Source: Spirochaeta_B sp964398645 (GTDB lineage Bacteria; Spirochaetota; Spirochaetia; DSM-27196; DSM-8902). Taken from it: 10,279 nt of DNA. Location of the stretch: assembly GCA_964398645.1 (NCBI GenBank), contig CAYNNU010000074.1, positions 1 through 10,279 of the forward strand. The letters run 5' to 3'. Below, piece by piece: positions 5,578-10,279 of this stretch (within the stretch, counting starts at the first letter, position 1; the number at the start of each line of letters is the position of its first letter). The notes below the pieces were generated by a model. The model saw only the letters and a list, made by a program, of their open reading frames with translations. It was not told the DNA's origin and searched no databases. The position numbers were made by a program, and so were the translations under genes.

Positions 5578-6822
5578 ATGCGATTTGAGCGCAGTGGCCA
5601 CAGCTGCCACAGCACGGTGCAAAACATACTTTTTTCCTTTTGCCTTCTTTTTCTTTTTCTTTTTCTGTTTCTGGCCCAAGAAGCAAGAGCGGATGCCCCT
5701 GGGGCAGAATATGTGCACGCCATTGCCGAGGCCCCCAAAAAGGTTTTTTTTCTGACCTTTGCCGGCGACATAATGGCGCACACCCCCAATTACAGCATGC
5801 CGGATTTTTCCCGGATCTATCGCGATATCACGCCTATTTTGAGCGAGGCAGATTTGAACTTTGCCAATCTTGAGTTTGTCATAGATCCTGATCGGCCCTA
5901 TTCCAGCTACCCTAGATTCAACGTGCATCCCGAGTATGTGCAGGCAGCAATCGATGCTGGCTTTTCCGTGTTCAGTCTTGCCAATAATCATAGCGCTGAT
6001 TTTGGACCCGCCGGTATTCAGGCCACAGTGGAAAGTATGCACGCACTGAAAGAGCAGTCCTCCCAGGTCGGAATCGATATCTATTATAGCGGGCTGCGCT
6101 CGCGGGCAGAGGCAGCCGTGCGCCGGCAGAACTATTCATTGGAAGTTATCCCGCTTGGGCGTTTCCGCATTGGCTTTGTTGCGGTCGCTGGCCTGTTGAA
6201 CGACTGGAACGGTCAGGATTTGGTCTACTTTCCTTTTTATGATTCCCAGCGCGAAATCTTTATTCGCTGGCTTAGAGAGGCGCGGCAGGAGGTCGATTTA
6301 CTGATTGTTAGTTTTCATGGCGGGCTGGAGTACCAGATACAACCTTCGCCGCGTAAACAGCGCTTTTTGCAGGAGATTGCCCGGGCTGGGGCGGACATTG
6401 TCTGGGGCCACCATCCCCATGTTCTGCAACCCACTGAAATTGTGCCGGTAGCCCGCGCTGGGCAGCCTAATAATTTTTCCAACTCGTTCATAATCTATTC
6501 AGCCGGAAACTTTGTGTCCTCCCAAACTTGGGGTTTGACCTGGCGCGATCACGCTTTGCCACGAGCTTTTACCGGGGATTCAGCCCTCTATAGGATTATG
6601 TTGATGGAAGCCGATGGGCTTTTGCTGCCGGTATCTATCCGGGCCATCCCTATCGCCCATTTTAGCGAAGCCGACGATTCGGTCAGTGTTCGCCCGCTGG
6701 AATCCTTGCTGACCGGGATCGGAATATCAGCAGAACAGCATTGGTATTACCTACATCGTTCCCAGCACATGCGGCCCTTACGTACGCCCCCATTCGTACA
6801 GACGCATGTCCATCATAGGTGA
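5578..6822 (+). CDS. Exported CapA family protein (metallophosphatase fold)
   Basis: A 414-residue protein read from the ATG at 5578. The signal peptide has Arg2 and Arg5, a hydrophobic core of alternating Leu/Phe at ~17-32, and a probable cleavage site near Ala-Arg-Ala (36-38). The remainder is a CapA (PGA_cap) calcineurin-like domain with the metal-ligand motifs in order: 'FAGDIMAH' with Asp64, 'ANLEF' with Asn97, 'LANNHSADFG' with Asn137 and His138, 'SFHGG' with His247 and 'WGHHPHVLQ' at 276-284. All expected ligands are present, so the enzyme is probably active. CapA/PgsA proteins were named for poly-gamma-glutamate capsule synthesis, but most homologues lie outside capsule loci; no capB/capC-like genes are seen here, so a capsule role is not supported. 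It is divergent from the lipase gene, and both products are predicted to be exported. The signal-peptide codons contain a hexameric CTTTTT repeat. No clear terminator follows. Confidence 0.85.
   Translation: MRFERSGHSCHSTVQNILFSFCLLFLFLFLFLAQEARADAPGAEYVHAIAEAPKKVFFLTFAGDIMAHTPNYSMPDFSRIYRDITPILSEADLNFANLEFVIDPDRPYSSYPRFNVHPEYVQAAIDAGFSVFSLANNHSADFGPAGIQATVESMHALKEQSSQVGIDIYYSGLRSRAEAAVRRQNYSLEVIPLGRFRIGFVAVAGLLNDWNGQDLVYFPFYDSQREIFIRWLREARQEVDLLIVSFHGGLEYQIQPSPRKQRFLQEIARAGADIVWGHHPHVLQPTEIVPVARAGQPNNFSNSFIIYSAGNFVSSQTWGLTWRDHALPRAFTGDSALYRIMLMEADGLLLPVSIRAIPIAHFSEADDSVSVRPLESLLTGIGISAEQHWYYLHRSQHMRPLRTPPFVQTHVHHR
5647..5664 (+). repeat. Three perfect CTTTTT hexamers in the CapA signal peptide
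   Basis: CTTTTT occurs three times in tandem and continues as CTGTTTCTG, encoding Leu-Phe repeats (residues 24-32). The unit is two codons long, so gain or loss of a copy would keep the frame but change the length of the hydrophobic core. Confidence 0.75.
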
Positions 6823-6844
6823 TGTATCAAATGAGCATATATAT

Positions 6845-6873
6845 TTGAGTTTTGCAAAAAGGCCATCTATACT
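6845..6873 (+). promoter_or_regulatory. Sigma70-like promoter for the sensor kinase
   Basis: TTGAGT (6845-6850, four of six -35 matches) and TATACT (6868-6873, five of six -10 matches) are separated by exactly 17 bases. Transcription would start near 6880, leaving a leader of about 30 bases before the kinase ATG at 6910. The element lies in the 87-base space after the CapA gene, which supports separate transcription of the kinase. Confidence 0.6.
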
Positions 6874-6909
6874 GTAATGCATGCGAATGAATAAAAAAGA
6901 AGGTACGAC

Positions 6910-8046
6910 ATGGAAGCGTTTCAGGACATCCCGCTGGAAGTCCAGCAGAAATGGCAAAAAATAATCACAATCATGGCAGCTTTGGCGCATGTTCCGGCTG
7001 GCCTTATCATGCGCCTTCGCGATGAAGACATAACGGTTTTTCTTTCTAGCGACACAGAAAAGAATCCCTATAGTCCGGGTGATTCTGAGCACTTTGCTGG
7101 ATCCGGGCTGTATTGTGAAACGGTTATTACATCGGATTCCATGCTTTTGGTTCCCGACGCTTTGGCCGATGAAGACTGGAAAGATAATCCCGATGTTGAT
7201 TTGAATATGATCTCCTATTTGGGATTTCCCATTCATTATCCGGATCGCACACCCTTTGGAACAATCTGTATCCTTGATTCAAAAAGTAACAGCTACAGCA
7301 GTTTGATTCAGGGGCTGGTTGCCAGCTTTCGCGATACGATAGAACGTGATATTGAATTGCTGGCTATGAATCAGTCCCTTACTGAGCAGAATGCACAGAT
7401 TCGTGTGCTGCTTGAGGAAAAAGAACTGTTGTTACAGGAAATTCACCACCGGGTAAAAAATAATATTGCAGCGATTGAGGGAATGATGTTCTTGCAGGCA
7501 GATTCTGCCAAAAATTCCGAGGTGCGATCTGCCATTGAATCCGCCGCTTTTCGAGTGCAGGGCACTCGTGTTTTGTACGAAAAATTATTACAAAGCGAAC
7601 AAAGCTATCAGGCGGTATCGATAAAAGCCTATATTGAAGGTCTGCTTGATTCCATTCGGGTTGTTTTTTCCGAAACAAAAGATGTTCACATCAGTATGGA
7701 CATCTGTGATTTTTCTTTTCCTGCAAAGAAGATTATGCCTGTTGGAATAATCATCAACGAGTTGATCACGAATATGTACAAATATGCTTTTGTCGGCCGC
7801 AGCGATAATCATATTGCCATTTCTTTGTGTAGAAATGACGGGCAGGTTCATTTGTCTATTCAGGATAACGGGGTGGGCATTCCGCAAGAAAAAACTGTTG
7901 TGAGTAATAGTGCGCACGATGATGGCATAACCGGCTCCGGTTTTGGACTTAGGCTTGTCCAGATGTTGATTGAGTCGCTACATGGCAGTTTTTCTATTGA
8001 AAGTTGCGCGGGCACAAAATTCACAATAACCTTTCCCGTAGAATAG
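6910..8046 (+). CDS. GAF domain sensor histidine kinase (HisKA_2 / HATPase type)
   Basis: A 378-residue protein with no signal peptide or membrane segment, so a soluble cytoplasmic kinase. Residues ~17-146 form a GAF-like sensor domain; 'LLVPDALADEDWKDNP' (79-94) and 'YLGFPI' to 'PFGTICILD' (103-123) are the usual landmarks. A charged helix (~147-176) leads to 'EIHHRVKNN' (177-185), the HisKA_2 phosphoacceptor box, with His180 directly before Arg the expected phosphorylation site. The ATPase domain has an N box 'INELITNMYKYAF' (282-294), a G1 box 'DNGVGIP' (319-325) and a Gly-rich 'GSGFGLRLV' (342-350), then ends in 'GTKFTITFP'. All parts needed for autophosphorylation are present. The signal (small molecule, redox or light) cannot be read from the sequence. 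AAGAAGG precedes the ATG by six bases, and a promoter lies just upstream. No response regulator is adjacent; the convergent neighbour is a hybrid kinase, a possible but unproven partner. Confidence 0.88.
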   Translation: MEAFQDIPLEVQQKWQKIITIMAALAHVPAGLIMRLRDEDITVFLSSDTEKNPYSPGDSEHFAGSGLYCETVITSDSMLLVPDALADEDWKDNPDVDLNMISYLGFPIHYPDRTPFGTICILDSKSNSYSSLIQGLVASFRDTIERDIELLAMNQSLTEQNAQIRVLLEEKELLLQEIHHRVKNNIAAIEGMMFLQADSAKNSEVRSAIESAAFRVQGTRVLYEKLLQSEQSYQAVSIKAYIEGLLDSIRVVFSETKDVHISMDICDFSFPAKKIMPVGIIINELITNMYKYAFVGRSDNHIAISLCRNDGQVHLSIQDNGVGIPQEKTVVSNSAHDDGITGSGFGLRLVQMLIESLHGSFSIESCAGTKFTITFPVE

Positions 8047-8053
8047 CAGAATC

Positions 8054-10279
8054 CTATTGGCTGCTTTTCGGAGACAGGTATTTTTTCAACGTTTCCTGTA
8101 AGATGGCAAAATCGATGGGTTTGGTAATGTAGGCGTCCATGCCGGCGGCAATGCCCCGCTCCCGCTCTTCTTGAATTGCCCCTGCTGTTACGGCAATGAT
8201 GGGGGTATGGATTGAGCTATTAGCCTCTTCTTTTCGGATGTGTTTTGTTGCTGTTAGCCCGTCCATTTCCGGCATTTGAACATCCATAAGAATCACATCC
8301 GGTTTTTCCTTGCGGTAGAGCTCCAGTGCTTGTTGGCCGTTTGTAGCTTCATGTATGCGGGCAGATGGAATGTACCGGCGAATCAGGCTTTTTACCATCA
8401 CCATATTCATTCTGCTGTCTTCAGCAACGAGTATTAGCGGTTCGTATTCAAGTGCTTCCGGTACAAATATTGATTCTGTAGCGGGCTTGCTTTCGCTTGC
8501 AGATTTCGCTTTCGGGTCAATATTTTCCATGCAGCTATATAGCCGGTCGGGGTGCACCGGTTTTTCCAATAAGAACAGAAATCTATTTTCGTTTTGCTGG
8601 ATTTCAAGTTCAATATTTTCGCCAGCTGCGTACATCAGTATGAGGGGCAGGGGCTTGGCAGCCAGTATTTTCCGTACCGCCGCAGTGGCTTTTTTGTTGC
8701 TGGTTTTATGCAGTTTGCAGTCACACAAAATGAGGTCAAATTCCCTGTTGTATGTAAGCGTTTCCTTTGCGGCAGCCATACTTGCGCAAATAACGCTTTC
8801 GATTTCTTGACTGGCCAGCATGTTCGCAAGAATTACACCGCAACCCTTATTTTTTTCAATAATCAGGCAACGCCGTAGATTTTTTGGGATTTTCGGCTTT
8901 CGCCGCCTTGGAATCTTTTTGCTTTTTGTCTGCAGGCTGAATGAAAAAATTGAACCTTTGCCTGGCTGAGATTCAATTTCAATTCGGCTTCCCATTTTTT
9001 TTGCCAGTCTGCCGGCAATGACCAGTCCCAAACCGGTTCCTCCGTATTTTCGGCTTATGGAATTATCTGCTTGGGAAAAGGCCTGAAACAGATGAGATTG
9101 TTGTTCCGCAGAAATGCCCACCCCGGTATCGCGAATCTGAAAGTGTAGAGAGCATTCCGTGCTTTTTGAACCTGCTTTGTAATCAACCTTCAGCTCCACT
9201 TCGCCTTTGGCGGTAAATTTAACAGCGTTGTTCAGCAGGTTGGCCAGGATTTGCTTTACGCGTACCGGGTCGACTAAGGCATGGCGCGGCATGGCCTGGT
9301 CGATGTTCACTAGCAGTTCGATATCTTTTTTGGCAGCCGCATATTTTACAATATCCGCGCTGGCATGGATGATCTCGATAATATCGCTGTACACTGGATC
9401 CAGCTCCAGCATGTTGGCTTCGATTTTGGAGAAGTCTAGAATATCGCTGACAATATTCAGCAGACTGTGGCCGGAAATATGGGCATTTTCTGCATATTGC
9501 CGCTGCACCGGGTTCAGGCTGCTTTCTTTGAGCAGTTCGGTAAAACCGATAATCGCGTTCAGCGGTGTGCGGATTTCATGGCTCATGTTGGCTAAAAACT
9601 GCGATTTTGCAATGTTCGCCGCTTCGGCTGCTTCTTTTGCTTGTACTAGATCATTCTGAACTTTTCGTTGCTCGGTAATGTCGTTTTGTACCCCGAAAAT
9701 GCCGGTAATGCGATTTTGCTCATCGTAGAGGCAGATATAGTATCCTTCAACATTGATTTCTTTTCCATCAATTTGCTGCATATTGGCATCGACATGAAAC
9801 TTTCCGGTATTGAATAATTCCATCCAGATTGCTCGACCTGTTTGTATGTTGTCTCGAAAAACCTGGGCAGGGGTTAAGCCAATTAGGTTCTTTTCTTCGG
9901 TTTTGTATTGTTGTGCGAGAGCCGGGTTTACCTGGGTAATGCGCTGATGTTCAAAGGCGTAGTCCAGCGCGGCTTCTTTGTCGGTGTTGTCGTTCCATTC
10001 AATTGGTTCATCAATCATCATAAAAAAGAAGCCATTGAGGGCATGGGTAAAAAACATGTCCAGTTGTTTTTTGCTTCTTCGTAGTTCCCTTTCGATATTC
10101 TTTTGCTTACTAACGTCGCGAACAACTGCAACTATTTTGTCATCGCCTAAAGGTGCTAAGCGCGCATGATAGTTGCGGGTTTGGTCTCCTAGGGGAAGGG
10201 AATAGGAGAAGCCAGTAGCCATATTCGTTTTTTGCATGTGCTGCATAGCTTCTGTAAAGGCATGCGCAATGGGCTTCGG
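8054..10279 (-). CDS. PAS-PAS hybrid sensor histidine kinase with two receiver domains, N-terminus missing
   Basis: The frame is open through the right edge, so the N-terminus is outside; the ATG at 10246 lies inside a PAS domain and is not the start. Residues below are counted from that Met. Residues 1-52 are the end of a PAS domain ('LAPLGDDKIVAVVRDVSKQK') and ~62-196 a second one ending 'GVQNDITEQR'. A helix leads to the HisKA box 'MSHEIRTPLN' (His223). The ATPase domain has 'NLLNNAVKFT' (336-345), 'DTGVGI' (373-378), 'LFQAFSQAD' and 'GGTGLGL' (402-408). A first receiver-like domain (458-577) keeps Asp509 and Lys562 but has Glu-Lys in place of the acidic pair and lacks the usual Ser/Thr. 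A second receiver (603-724) is complete: Glu609/Asp610, phosphoacceptor Asp655, Thr687, Lys709. No Hpt domain or DNA-binding output follows, so phosphate must pass to a protein encoded elsewhere. No transmembrane segment is visible. The gene ends 7 bases from the convergent kinase stop. Confidence 0.9.
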   Translation of the reverse strand, partial: PKPIAHAFTEAMQHMQKTNMATGFSYSLPLGDQTRNYHARLAPLGDDKIVAVVRDVSKQKNIERELRRSKKQLDMFFTHALNGFFFMMIDEPIEWNDNTDKEAALDYAFEHQRITQVNPALAQQYKTEEKNLIGLTPAQVFRDNIQTGRAIWMELFNTGKFHVDANMQQIDGKEINVEGYYICLYDEQNRITGIFGVQNDITEQRKVQNDLVQAKEAAEAANIAKSQFLANMSHEIRTPLNAIIGFTELLKESSLNPVQRQYAENAHISGHSLLNIVSDILDFSKIEANMLELDPVYSDIIEIIHASADIVKYAAAKKDIELLVNIDQAMPRHALVDPVRVKQILANLLNNAVKFTAKGEVELKVDYKAGSKSTECSLHFQIRDTGVGISAEQQSHLFQAFSQADNSISRKYGGTGLGLVIAGRLAKKMGSRIEIESQPGKGSIFSFSLQTKSKKIPRRRKPKIPKNLRRCLIIEKNKGCGVILANMLASQEIESVICASMAAAKETLTYNREFDLILCDCKLHKTSNKKATAAVRKILAAKPLPLILMYAAGENIELEIQQNENRFLFLLEKPVHPDRLYSCMENIDPKAKSASESKPATESIFVPEALEYEPLILVAEDSRMNMVMVKSLIRRYIPSARIHEATNGQQALELYRKEKPDVILMDVQMPEMDGLTATKHIRKEEANSSIHTPIIAVTAGAIQEERERGIAAGMDAYITKPIDFAILQETLKKYLSPKSSQ

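Noticed and set aside
5515..6042. A 175-codon open frame antisense to the CapA gene
   Set aside because: It is a shadow of the CapA coding sequence; its Lys-rich run is the complement of the CTTTTT repeat and it shows no recognisable domain.
8042..8066. A hairpin terminator between the convergent kinases (AGCAG/CTGCT or AATAG/CTATT followed by TTTT)
   Set aside because: The stems are only five base pairs, mutually exclusive and overlap both stop codons; too weak to call.
8355..8810. A 151-codon plus-strand frame inside the hybrid kinase
   Set aside because: It lies antisense to receiver domains with clear conserved motifs and has no ribosome binding site or recognisable domain.
9207..9659. 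A 150-codon plus-strand frame opposite the kinase core
   Set aside because: It is antisense to the HisKA and ATPase motifs; the Ser/Leu-rich translation is typical of a shadow frame.
10244..10246. The ATG at 10246 as the true start of the hybrid kinase
   Set aside because: Eleven further sense codons upstream are open to the window edge, and the ATG falls inside a PAS domain.

Overview
The window is a densely coding bacterial chromosome segment of roughly even base composition, most likely from a Gram-negative-type organism. Several products carry signal peptides, and one carries a lipobox-like N-terminus ending in Ser-Cys. The relaxed lipobox, and a secreted TPR-type protein with an 'AP-LFGG-P' signature, lean weakly towards a spirochaete; this is a hunch and not a demonstrated assignment. 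A run of exactly 100 Ns (1748-1847) marks a scaffold join, so the source is a draft or metagenome assembly.

Layout. (1) Positions 2-3644, plus strand: a tightly packed five-gene cluster, probably one transcript whose promoter lies left of the window. It holds the C-terminal end of a CPBP/CAAX-protease-type membrane protein, a Pr6Pr-type six-helix membrane protein, a thioredoxin-fold protein with a CGMC centre, a B12-binding-domain radical SAM protein interrupted by the assembly gap, and a secreted helical-repeat (TPR-like) protein. The first four genes overlap by 4, 4 and 8 bases; the fifth follows after 12 bases. (2) Positions 3654-5489, minus strand: a large predicted lipoprotein joining an acetoacetate-decarboxylase-like domain, without the expected lysine, to an alpha/beta hydrolase resembling class 2 lipases and PhaZ7-type depolymerases. 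(3) Positions 5578-6822, plus strand: a secreted CapA-family metallophosphatase-fold protein, divergent from the lipase. (4) Positions 6910-8046, plus strand: a soluble GAF plus HisKA_2-type sensor kinase with its own good sigma70-like promoter. (5) Positions 8054-10279, minus strand: a PAS-PAS hybrid histidine kinase with two receiver domains, the first degenerate; its N-terminus runs off the right edge.

The first five genes are plausibly co-expressed, but no shared pathway can be read from them. The lipase and CapA proteins are both predicted to be exported and share an 88-base divergent intergenic region. The two kinases are convergent with 7 bases between stop codons and have no stand-alone response regulator in view. 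There are no tRNA or rRNA genes, insertion sequences, CRISPR arrays or integrase genes here, and no gene-free stretch longer than 300 bases. The most unusual item is the decarboxylase-like/lipase fusion lipoprotein.
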